Below, one piece after another: positions 24,351 to 36,300 of a stretch of 64,000 nt of DNA (position 1 is its first letter; each line of letters begins with the position of its first letter). This DNA comes from Russula earlei. Its lineage: Eukaryota > Basidiomycota > Agaricomycetes > Russulales > Russulaceae. The position numbers and the translations under genes were made by a program. The DNA is taken from NCBI GenBank assembly GCA_025769875.1, contig JAGFNK010000077.1, positions 62,001 through 126,000 on the forward strand, read 5' to 3'. Below the pieces are notes generated by a model. That model saw nothing but the letters and a program-made list of their open reading frames with translations, made no database searches and was not told the origin of the DNA.

Positions 24351-25888
24351 GTCACGCAGTTTCACCATTTTGTCTGTATCTCCCCTCCTGCTTCTCTGAA
24401 TTCTCTATAATTTTACACGAGGCTTTTATGATATGCACAGATGATATTTTACGATGTTGTGTTGAGAAATACTTATATCCAGAGCTGTTGTAATCAAATT
24501 TTGAGTCTTCCCCTGTAATATCAGCAAGATCGAAAAGCAAGCACAATGATATTTCTTTATTTCTTTTGTGATCCATAATTTGGTAGTATATTGGCGATAT
24601 ATCCAAGCAAGGATCAGCTAATTTGTGGTGGCGATCTCTTATAAAATGCATTTTGAAACTCTCTGGTATTTTGCAACCCACAACACGTGATAGTAGCCTA
24701 AGTAGCCGGCTCTGTCTGAGGAGGCTCTGAAATGGGATAACGTGACTGCTAATAAGTTGCTCTCATTCAGAGGGCTCGCATTGCACGCGAATTGTTCGAA
24801 TCTAGAGCTGGGTGCGATGCTCCCGGTTACTACACGACCGTGACATGTACTGAGTTGCGGGCTGTCATAGCATGCGAGGTCGGCGCCGACGCTCAAGCGT
24901 GGCTTCGTGACTTCCGAGTCGGTACACGCTCCATGAGATCTCAGGGTCAGTGTAAGGGCAATGTAACTGGTAGCACCATGAGAAATCCATTGCTAGGTTC
25001 TGTACCGATTGGTGCGTATCGACACACGATCGATGGCCTTCTTTTCCTCCACCTACATGCATGATATTCAAGTGCGCGACACGGTTTTTCGAGTCCATAC
25101 ATCGTATCGAATAACAGACCAAGGGACGGAAAACAAGACTGCCAGTGAGGTGACATCTCAATTCACACCTCCACGTTGCCATGATCCATGGAAATATCGG
25201 AGGCCGAACCTCTCGGCCGTGTTGATTATTAACATCCGCAGGGGGTAATTCTCCAACAAGGAAACATTGATTCGGTTCCCTCTCTCAACGACGACAACGT
25301 TAGTCGCAACAAAGCCGAAAAGCAGCCGCGCTAAACGTGCCCATGCACTGCGGCAGCGACCGAAACGTGCTTCGAACTTTGAGCGGCGCAATTTGGTCAG
25401 CCCCAAAGCGCTGGTTAGGGTTAAGCAGGTAGTCCAATTTCCACACTATTTCTACTGACGTCATACAGCACTGAATTTGTGTGTCTATTAAAACTAAAGG
25501 AGCTGCCACTTCAACCCATGGTATGTCGACCGATTTCATGGCAATTGACCAAGTTGTTCAATTGCCTCATCGGTGATGGCGATACTTCAGTAGTGGTATT
25601 CATTTCATGATTCTGCTAAGCTGTGCAGACCGTTAGAATGTGAAATGAAGGTCTTTGCATCAATATATGAATGCGAGGACGAGGCAAATATGGATTCAAT
25701 GAGATAGGCGAATCGTGAGGTCGAGACTTAAAGGGCCTGGGCACTCGCTGGCGCTGGCGCGCGCGTCTATCGGTCTAGGTGTTAATGATACACGGAAACG
25801 GACTACTTGGGGATCTAGGCATACAGCGTAATAAAACTACAATCGTCTACCGGAAATGCGGATCCAGGCATCAAGGGGCAATGGACGA
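24351..25888. other. Intergenic, no gene seen
   Basis: AT-rich at the left with a 109-codon chance frame; nothing recognisable. Ends at the 3' side of the transcription factor gene. Confidence 0.4.
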
Positions 25889-28659
25889 TCATAGATCAGG
25901 GCGGAGCGCTTGGATGCCCTCGGCGCCCGTTCTGGCTCCATGACCATCTTCAGCAATGGCCTTCATCAGTTCAATCCACAGTCCAGCCGAGTCGCCTTGA
26001 CCTCTGCGCAAGAAGTTTCGTATGTGCACCAACCACTGGCCGAACACGCGGAAGCGAGTATCCGGCGTGAGGGCGAGTCCGGGCTTCCCCGAGACGGCCC
26101 CCTGCAGAGCGACCAACGTGGCCTGCGCAAGCCAGTAGTACGGCATGGCGTTATGAGTAAAGAGCGGTTCTTCTGCGGCTTTCCCAGCGGTTGGCTCGTC
26201 TGGCGCTCTGACCCATCCCTGCAACCAGTTGTGCAACGTATATTGGAGAGCGAAATCGCGTGGTTTGCCGTTCAGGACATAGCGGTGGTCTGGTGCAGGC
26301 TGCGAGGCACTCACTGCCTGTGAGTCAGAGGAAAGTATTGAACTAAGGATCGAGTTGATGAGTACGAAGTGCGCAAAGGCTGGGAGCGTGAGTCCAGGAG
26401 TGGGCATGTGCACATCGCTGAGAACAGCAAGCGCAGCTTTGATACTGAGACCCGTCAGCCTTGTCGCGGCGGAGCCATATGGCGAGGGTTGTTGAAGGAG
26501 CGAACACCACTCCTGGGAAGAAGTAGCCTTCCAAAGAGCATCCTCTGCGGGCAGGCACCAATCGAGTTCAGATACGGAAAAAGATGGCGGGACGGAAAAG
26601 AAAACGTTCAGGAAACAATCGTTCACATAGGCAATTGTGAGAAGTCTTAAGAGCGCTTCAGGATATGTGGTAACGAAGGGGACTTGATTGGACGCACCGT
26701 TTCATTGATTCGTACGCTATCCAATCTCTCCATGCTGCGTCGACCTGGGCCGCATCTGCTGCAGAAAGATTCGGAGCTGTCCAACTCGAGCATACGTTCA
26801 TTAGGCCACATCGCCTGATCATCTGAAAAGCGAAAGTTCAGAGTCTCGTTCTGTGCCCAGGAAGAGCCACTACTGACCATCATAAGCATTCCATGGAAAT
26901 CACCAGCAGCGGAGCGCTGATCAATTGACTGCCTGAATAGGCTGATGGACTGGATGAGTACGCCGGCAAGTATCATGTCCATCAGTTCTTTCGATTCGGT
27001 AGTTCTTTCAACCTGATGGGGCATGAGAATGTCTGTAACGCACGTCAGACTAACCCTCACCACTTCAAGGAGACTTTCACAAGTGCTGTGAAGTGCCCGG
27101 GAGACAAAATCTTTGGCTGCTCGATCGTTGACAAACTGAGCGCCACATGCGTACGTCGCGCGACCAAGGATCGTTGTCTTCCCTTCAAATGTCCAAGTTG
27201 ACGGATGCACGATAGGAACGTGTGACTGAAACGCAGTGTGAAATAGATATACTGAGATGAGAAGCATTTCAGTGCGGCTGACGCCGTAAGGAGGAAGCAC
27301 AAAGAGCGCTCACAATAATGCTGCAATTCGGTCTCTGCCGGGCCAACGGGGGCATCTTTTGGAGATATGTCAATCGTGGGCGTTTCCCGCGCAACCAACA
27401 GGGGGGATGGTGCATTATTCAGAGGGACCATACTTCTTGATGTCGCTTCACCTGACAACGGCGGGATAAATGGGTCCACGTCCAAGGGAGGGCATGCCGT
27501 TAACACGCCACCCATCATCCACTGCGATTGTGTCTCGGGGCCAAAATCTAGCAAGCCCAGAGATGTGTGAGCGAAGTCGTGTGGCTGCATCGCGAGCGAA
27601 GACTCTGGATACAGGGGAAGGATGTCTTGCGACATGATTTTTGAAAGGGACTCGTCGAGCATCTGCATTTCGTGACTTGTTGCGTAATAATCCGCTGCGA
27701 CATCAAAGGCTTCGGAGCGCGGCGACATGGATGAACGCGTAGTTGTAGATCCACCGGACAGTTCTGGATATGTGGCCAAGTAGGAGTTTTTGTGAAGGAG
27801 TTCAGAATGCGAGATTGGCGAAATGTCGAAAGCAGACGTCGCAGAGCTCATCCCGGCAACCAATGACGTCTCCGTGTCTTGCTCGAAATCATATGAATCG
27901 TATGAATACGCAGAGGAATATAGCATCGGATCGCAAGTAGGAGGCGTCAGGCGGGGCGATGCGGATGAAACGGAGCTGGCGTCCGTCGCCGCCTTCTGCG
28001 CCGCTTTCCGTCGCGCTGCTGCTGCTGCTTTCTTCTCCCGAGATTGCGCGGGGTCGTTTATGAAGATGCACTCCTTTCCACGGGAGGCGCACTTTGTGCA
28101 GGGCTGCTTCAAGTCACATTTAACCTTGGATTCGGCACATGCCTGGCACGACTTGCGCCGTGATTTATTCTGGTTAAGACTGTGAAGCCATGAATTGAAA
28201 AGGAGGTGTGCCTGATCATGATAGGCACGCACAAGTCGCCGCAGCTGCGCTTGTGCCTCGTGAGGAGGTCACTCCGGGTAAACTCGGAAAGGCACGTCTG
28301 AGGGCGATGATAAGCGCAACAATGATGATGTGTTTAGAATAACGCACATCGCAATGATGGAGTCGTTCATTCGTATCTACTCAAAAAGTTAAGTTGCGGA
28401 TATGGACATTTTCAGAAGGAAACACACGGGTCCGAAGGTGACGGTTGAGATGAGTGGTGCGTGTGAACTTGGCGGGACATAGAGGGCAATGCTTTGATTG
28501 AGGTAATGAAGGCCTGTTACCCTTGTGTGAGCGCATCCTAGATGAGTGTTCATCAAGTTGTGAGATGATAGGTGACGTGGAGGAAGACGCGATAGCGTTC
28601 AGGGGGTAGAGTGTGTCGCCGTTGGACTCATTGATAGTGGTGAGAGATGGGTTTATCAT
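25889..28659 (-). CDS. Transcription factor with two C2H2 fingers and a Zn2Cys6 cluster
   Basis: Exon 1 (28429/28428-28659) carries finger 1, CPLCPAKFTRTTHLNRHLRT. Exons 28348-28376 and 28229-28297 build finger 2 across an intron: HHCDTCLSEFTRSDLL then TRHKRSC. Exon 4 from 28169 down carries the binuclear cluster SCQACAESKVKCD...CTKCASRGKEC. Phases match at all three joins (introns 51, 50 and 59 nt). The rest is an S/T-rich linker and a fungal-specific transcription-factor middle region; an intron at about 27320-27260 joins ELQHY to LYLFHTAFQSHVPIVHP, another near 27045 gives LLEVVERTTES, and further ones near 26880-26800 and 26700-26640 give DAAWRDWIAYESMKR then LLRLLTIAYVND. The last exon is a clean ~245-codon frame. 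Nuclear regulator, probably of metabolism; target genes unknown. Confidence 0.88.
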
Positions 28660-31600
28660 GGTAAGGGACCACGAGGGAGCATGAAGGCCCGTCTAGAAGA
28701 CGTGATGAGCAGCTTATATGTAAACGAATGCGAACCATTTGCTGAATTTCTGGAGACTCGGCCCATAGTTACCGAAGTCAACCTGTACGGAATGAGTGAA
28801 CGCGATTGTTTCGAAGCGCTGAAACGTTGGCGCCGGTTTCTCTCGACTGTTTAGGTGCATGGAAATGGAACATGCGCGGTTAGCTAACCCCAGATAGACC
28901 TGATCGCCCAGTCGGACGGCAGTGCTGGTGTTGTACCCATCGGAGTGTATCGCCCCCGAGGCTCTTCCCGGCAGACGGACCTTGGTTCCGATAGGCAAAT
29001 GCGTCACTCTCTTCCCACGTCTTGTCGCTGGGTTATATCGCGGGGGCTTCATTAGAGACTCACGCACTCCGGAACAGGAAACCCAGCCCTGTCAAGGTGG
29101 TCTAGAACTACGATGGGATGGTATCATCATCTCTCTAAACTGCAGTGATTTCACGATCAAGACGAACAATCCGGGTCCGCTCACACGGCATGTATATGGC
29201 AACGTCATCATTGCACTGCGGGCCTCCTGGGAGTAACGGCAGGGTTCGCTATTCTCGCATTATACACTAGTGCCATGCATTACGACCAAAGTGCGGTGCG
29301 AGATTCCGGATAGACGCACTGAACTATGAAGCGAGGACTTCTCTCTCCTTCCAGATCTCGGCCGGGTTTGCAAGAGAGAGTCGCTTTCCGGCCCGACATC
29401 CGCTCGTCGCTTGTTCTCAAGGCAGACAGAGTACAGCATGGCTCGCAGATCCATTAATTGGCATCGCCTGTGAATACGATAGGCGAATGCCGGATGTTAG
29501 CTACCTCAAGCGGGCATATGTTCCAAAACAGGAAGTTTTCTCTTCCGCGTGTCATCATCGGGCCGGTCTCCCTTTCGTCATCGACGAATATCGACCACGA
29601 CTGCAACAGGGAACATCCCCAGAGCTATTTTTTCCCTACCATTGACGCCAACGTACGACTTTTCAGAGCGATCTTTCGAAACTTGAGCATTCGTCAGCGG
29701 TCTTCAACTATGAGCGGGATAACCGGGGTTCGGTTGACGGTCGAAGTATACACTAGCGACGAGAAGTGTGATCCCTGACCCAGACCCCCACATTCCGTGC
29801 GTCGGCCATTCACGATGACGAGGGGTTTTATTTTAATAGGTTTAGACATGGAACAAGCGTGACCTCTTTTCAGTCTGTCCGTCCCCTTTTCAGACCAACG
29901 CACTAGCAATGGAAGTCAGGCTGGTCTAATCGTGCGTTCCACGCCGTTATCTCAAGAATGTGAATCAAATTCCCGGGTGTGTGGATCGTGTCAGAGCAAA
30001 GTCAGGGTGCGTGGACCGGACCGGATGACCAGACGGGAACCCCTACCTTGGCCCCAGGCCCCAGGAAGATGATTTGAACTGCCCTTGCATGGACAGTGCG
30101 TTATATTAACAACTGCTTTTATTCACGCTGGCTTTACATCTATTGATGTATTTCCGCGTCATGAATGGACATGCATGGTAAATATTAACCTCCACAATAC
30201 GGCTCGCGCGTACCTCTTAGGACGGAATCTGGTCCAAACCACGCTGCTCAAGGCGGATGACAGTCATGGCTAAGAATCATTATCCCCGTAAAGAGGCGTG
30301 ACCATCCTTCATCCTTCTTATGGCTCCTTGCACTCGCTTGGGACAGAGTTCGAGGTGACAAGTTCTACAGGAACGAGAGCTTATCTGGATCTCATGGATG
30401 GAATTCGGACCGCATATCCATGATCGGAGGTCAACTTTGGGGTACTCAGGCGGTACACGGTAAGCATGGACGATTTGGCTAATGTTTTGGGTCGTTTTAG
30501 GAATATAGAAAGGCTTACTCAGGCAACTCTTTCGCACGTAGTGATGATGCCCCAGCGCCCCAGCCAAACATCGGCGCACCTTGTATCTCATTGTAACGCA
30601 TATCGCTTGTGAATTTGAGTTGGATTACTCCGACGAATGACGCATTGCGTACGCGTCATGGGCCTTAAACGTACATCCGCCGGGTAAGGCACTTCTCGTC
30701 ACGGTTATCAGGACGTCCTCCACAGATATTATATTTGTTTCAAACAACGTACATCACTTGTGGATTCCTATCGAAAGGCCAGCCACTACGGACTTTTCAT
30801 AAGCAGCAATCAGCTTCAAACTGAATGTCATGGGCAGGTGATACTCGCGACGTGTATCACTACGAGCGAGTGGAGCACTCGAAGCTTTACTCAACTGACT
30901 CTGGCTACGTTAAAATTCCCTTTTTCGAAGCCGAAATCTTGCGGAGTTGTTGCTGACGCCTCAACGAGATATTGCGACCGTTGCTATTCAGAGTGGGTAA
31001 CACACGTCACTGTCCGCAGAATGTACAGGCTCTTCGCCATCACACTACCCGAGTTTCATTTGATACTTGACGCGATGATGATATGACAGCGATCTTCCCC
31101 TTATTCGGGAGCTGAATGTGCCCGGCATTTATCATCAGCCCAAAATGCAGGAAGTGGGGTGCAATTCGGAGAATCGCGCAGAGTCAAGGTGGCCTTGTCG
31201 CATGCCTGTGCATCTAGGAGTTCCAGTCTTACTCCCGCAGTGCCGCCCATCTCTTACTCGGTTGAATGCCCCGCCATAAGGCCGAGGCCCAGCGAAACCC
31301 AGCCTACATATCTATCGATTGGGATCAATAGATCAGCCCGACATTGATATTGGCCTTGTCAGCTGGCGAGAAAGATATGAATGACAGGAGTGGCATATAT
31401 GGTATGGTGCTTGTGACCTCATCTAGCTCGAGGGCGATATATGACACGAACGCACCATCCATCCTGTCACATCCAGATCCTTGTTGCCCATGAGCACAAG
31501 ACGAAGGGTGAAGTTAGATGACAATGCGGCGCCTCGGAATCGCGAGATCGAGGCAACGAAAAGCAACGTCCACCAGATCGAGGTCAGAAGTCCTGCATCT

Positions 31601-33374
31601 CGGCTTTTTAAGATGACGTCCCGCACGTGTGGCTGCCCTCGGCGAAAATCTTGCGCGTAGCTACGGAAGATGGGAGTGGATCAGGTAACCTTCGGCTTTC
31701 TGGATTGTAGATATGACGTCGAAATTACCGCTCGGGGTCACGGTCCGAAGTCAAGTGGACGTCGACTTGGGCGATCATCTGCGAAGCGAGATTCGCCTTA
31801 GTGACGTCGACGACCTTGAAGCATCTCTTCCCCTTAGGTTGGACCCACCGATAGATGCGTCAAGCGCCTCAAAGAACAGTCCGAGATGGGATCCGATCTC
31901 TTCCTTTCCCAAATTGGTATACAATGAATTACGGAGCTGTCGTTGTTCCACATCGCATCGATCGTTCAAGACCATGGACCATCCGGACCTTGACCAATGC
32001 ACTCTCTAGGTTCATGTAGGCATGCGGTCTGTTTGAAAAGGGATATTATTAAGGGTTGGGCGGCGTTGGGCCGATATCCGAGACCAACGGCGGGCTATGG
32101 CAATTTATTTGCAATCCTACCGATTGTCATATGTCATATGGGATAGGTAATACCGAAGTGGTACTTCTCTGGATGCCTTCCACAGGAGACTCGGACCACA
32201 GAGCGCGAAGTGCATTCAAGCGTACGCTTAATTAATCGACCTAAAACTTAGACTGTTCTAACAAGACGGTCCACACAACTAGAAGCGCCGACTGTGCTCG
32301 GAACGAATAATGACTAAAATCATCACTTACTGTTGAAGTCGCATTTTTCGGTTTCCTGTTGAAGCTAAAAGGATTGTTACTCAGTCTTGTGTATGAAAGA
32401 CTGCATTTAGTTACCTAAAGGGATTGTTACTGTGTACGGTATTAGATTTTAGAGAGAGCGGTAAAAGGATGTTGTACTGACCTCAGTCTTGCGTATGAAA
32501 GTGAGGGAAAAAACCGAACGACAAGTATTCGAATATTTACACGTACGGTCCGGCTTTGTCCGTACACAGACCACCGGTTGGCTGCACGTCCAACATTTCC
32601 GAGTCAGCCATTGTCACGAAGTATGGACATGAGCGACATTACGACCATCTGCAAAATACAGAAGCGACTGATATTGAACATTGAATCTTGAACGTTTTAA
32701 TCCGAGTGAGCAACCTGAGATAGTGTGACGGATTCCGGTCACAAGCGTGACTGATGATATCACTCCGCATCCGCTTTCCAAGTCCGTCCGAGTCTGCTTC
32801 AAACTCGCTTGTGAAAACAATAATCCCTCAACGCAGTGTCACCAACGCGATAACAGAAAAGATATCCATAACGTTTCTTCGTCAATCTGTTTCGCGTTCT
32901 TGTAGCCAAATTTTCATGTTCGCCATTTGGGATCAAGACAACTAGTGCATTGTCATCGCTCTGAAACTGGTGTGTATCGTCCACATTCTCAACTTCTAGA
33001 ACGCGGATTTGTGTGGATTCGAAGTCGCATCTCCGATTACTGTATTCTCCGTGCTAGAAAGCTCGTCACGATGCCTCAGCACTATTCGGAGTAACCCTTA
33101 ACTCGGGTCTTTTCGCCGATGCTCTACGTCCAATGCACTTTACAGTGGCGTTCCTTCATGGGCACCTCAGCCCGAATGCTAGCTGCCTCTGATCGCACGC
33201 CACTAAACCGTTGATCGAGTCCTAGGACCTGCTCTTCCTTAGGATTCGGAAACCCGGACATGACAATTTTTGTCCAGGGCTCTTTCTGTTAATCCTTTCG
33301 TCACTCATATTTCCTCTCGTGACTAGGACATCTGTGAGCCTCCTTCGGCATATACAGCACTAGGAATCGAACAC
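28660..33374. other. Gene-free block of about 4.7 kb
   Basis: No family, splice chain or RNA gene recognised. Open frames are short on both strands. It ends at the promoter of the polyketide synthase and contains a small repeat cluster at 32366-32500. Confidence 0.4.
32366..32500. repeat. Imperfect direct repeats
   Basis: AAAGGATTGTTACTCAGTC (about 32368), AAAGGGATTGTTACTGTG (about 32417) and AAAAGGATGTTGTACTGA (about 32463) are diverged copies. Two of them are followed by CAGTCTTG.GTATGAAAG. Likely a local tandem duplication. Confidence 0.6.
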
Positions 33375-36300
33375 ATGGATCGTCTAAATATCCCTGTTTT
33401 CTCTGGCCAGGGGTCCATGTCAGCTGATTCTCGACGCGTGCAGGACCAAGCCCTCATCAGTTCCTTATCTCCTGCAGGAACTCTATTACTTTCCTCTTGC
33501 TTCGAGGCCTTTCATTCAGAGCTCTCCTCCCTGTCCGACACTGAATTCGAGATGACTGGCATAAACCTCGTTGACTTTGACCTGCCTATGAGTCTTCTTA
33601 TCGTCCCGCCGAAACAATACGTTCTCAATCCTGTCGTCTCTGGTACAAGGCTGCTTCTTATCCAGACTCTTTTTTACCTTGAATGGGCAACGCGAACCAC
33701 AGGAGCCTCATTCAACCCATTTTCTGCTCTACTCGAACTAAACCGTCGATATAATGTTGGCATCGTCGGCTTTTCTTCCGGTATGATCTCTGCCTGCGTC
33801 GTTGGAACCTCTGCGACTCTGTTGGATTTCCTTTCTAATGCTACGTCTGCGTTTCGCTTGGCCTTGTGGATTGGAGTACGCGCCCAATGTTTTCGAAGAC
33901 AGGCTCTCATTAACTCAGGCCTTCGTCTAAATGACGATCGTTCGTGGTGCCGTATACTTCTTGGTATGGGATGTCATGCCGCAGAAGAAGCAATCTCCCA
34001 ATTTGGTCTCCAGGTGAGCTCAGTCCCTTCTTGGCTGCGAAATATATGTTGAATGTGACCGAAGGGCGGTGAATCCGCTCTGCTATACGTGACTGCGGTC
34101 AACGATGAGCAATGCATCACCGTGTCGGGTCGCCCAGACATACTCAGTTCATTTATTGCAACGCTTCCTGAGGCCGTCTCTATTCTTGAACCTCCTGTCG
34201 GCACATTGTATCACTCACCAACCCACAATAATGGCGTTCGCGATGAAGTTTTAGCGGACCTGTGCCGTCGCAAGATCCGTTTTCCGGCTTATAAGGATAT
34301 CGTCTGCCCAATTCGCTCTACGTCTACTGGAAAAATCTTAGAGGCGGACCAGAATGTTTCTTTGGTCCAGTCCATTGTGGACGTGATTCTTGTTCAACAG
34401 GTGAACTGGGATAGGGTCACGCATTCTGTCGCGCAATCTATACCGGAAAACGAAATAGCGCACCTGGTGAACGTTGGTCCAGGCACGGGTTTACTGAGAA
34501 GTATGGAAAACGCTTTCCCTGATGGTGGTTTTGTGACACACCTCGTAACATTTGATGATCCAAGGAAGACCACAATTTTAGAGCCTCAGGATTGTGTTGC
34601 CATCGTTGGTATGGCGGTGAACATGCCGGGGGCTCCTAATGCATCAAAGTTGTGGGAGATTCTGGAAAAGGGAATGAATACCGTAGTAGAGGTAAAGTAC
34701 CTTCCGTCTCTTTGTGTATGAATCGGGATTTCTCACCGAGATATAGGTGCCTGCAAATCGCTTCCGAATCGGTGACTATACAACCAGAATGTCTGGGCGC
34801 TTCATGAAGGCACGCACCGGTAACTTCTTGGACGACGTGGACAAGTTTGATCATGAGTTTTTCAATATTTCCCCGCGAGAGGCGCGTAGTATGGACCCGC
34901 AAATGAGGATTTTACTTCACACGGCATATGAGGCTTTGGAGGACGCCGGGTATGTGCCAAACGCGTCTCAATCTTTTCGTCCGGACACCTTCGGGTGCTA
35001 CGTGGGCGCAGCTACTGGAGATTATGTGTTGAATTTACGTAACAACATTGATTTATATTACAGCACTGGCAAGGGTTATCCCCGTTCTTGCGCTTCCTAG
35101 GCTAACCTTTTTGCTACCAATAGGAACTCTACGCGCCTTTCTGAGTGGCCGTATCTCACACTCAATGGGTTTCGGAGGCCCTTCTGTAGTTGTGGACACT
35201 GCTTGCTCGTCATCCTTGGTAGCTATCTACCAAGCGTGTCGTGCACTTGTGAATGGAGACTGCACCGCAGCGTTGGCTGGCGGGGTCAACGTGATTACAA
35301 GCCCCGACGTGAGTATATGACAAATCGTATTCTCAGCCGTCGGCCTGATAATGTCATTTAGATGTTCCTAGGCCTAGATCGTGGCCATTTCCTCAGTCCA
35401 ACTGGCCAGTGCAGGGTTTTCGACGCCTCAGCTAACGGGTATTCTAGAGGAGAAGGCTGCGGTTTGTTCGTGTTGAAGCGGTTGTCTGATGCGCGGGTCG
35501 AGAATGATCGCATCCTCGGGGTCATCCGTGGGGTAGAAGTGAATCAAAGCGGTATGGCCCGCTCAATAACGCAGCCACACGTCCCCACCCAGATTAAACT
35601 ATTGCAACAACTTCTGGAGAGAAGCGGCTTTGCTCCAGAGGACGTAAATGTTGTGGAAGCACACGGCACGGGCACACAGACTGGTGATGTAGGCGAGTTG
35701 GAGAGTATACGACGAGTGTTCTCCACTAACCGCTCTGCGGAAAACCCTCTGCACGTCACATCAATCAAGGCGAACATTGGTCACTTGGAAGCAGCCTCTG
35801 GCGCCGCTGGACTCGCCAAGCTCCTTCTCATGCTACAACACCGCAAAATCCCCCGCCTCATATCCCTCGTCAATCTGAATCCGAGGATATCGGAACTTGC
35901 GACTGATCACACACTCATCGATACTGAAAGTCGGCAATGGAACCTTGTCAGAGAAGATTTTCCTCGTATGGCTCTACTAAATAACTTCGGGGCTGCAGGT
36001 TCCAATGGTGCTCTCCTTCTGCAGGAATATGTCCCTCCCCCTGCTATTCAGGAGGGATCGATATCCACTGCCATTCCTTATATATTCGGATTATCTGCGA
36101 AGACAGAAACGGCTCTCGTCAGTATGCGCATGCGGATGATCCGTTGGCTCGATAGTGCTCATGCCCAAAACGCGCGTCTCAGCGACATTGCTTACTCGCT
36201 GACAGCGCGCCGCCGGATTTATGAACATCGTTTATCACTCATGGCTTATACAAGACATGAACTGGTCGAGGCTTTAATTTCCGGCCCATCGTCTGTACGA

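Noticed and set aside
24352..24681. 109-codon minus-strand open frame
   Set aside because: AT-rich chance frame with no family motif, next to the transposon end; no splice partner found.
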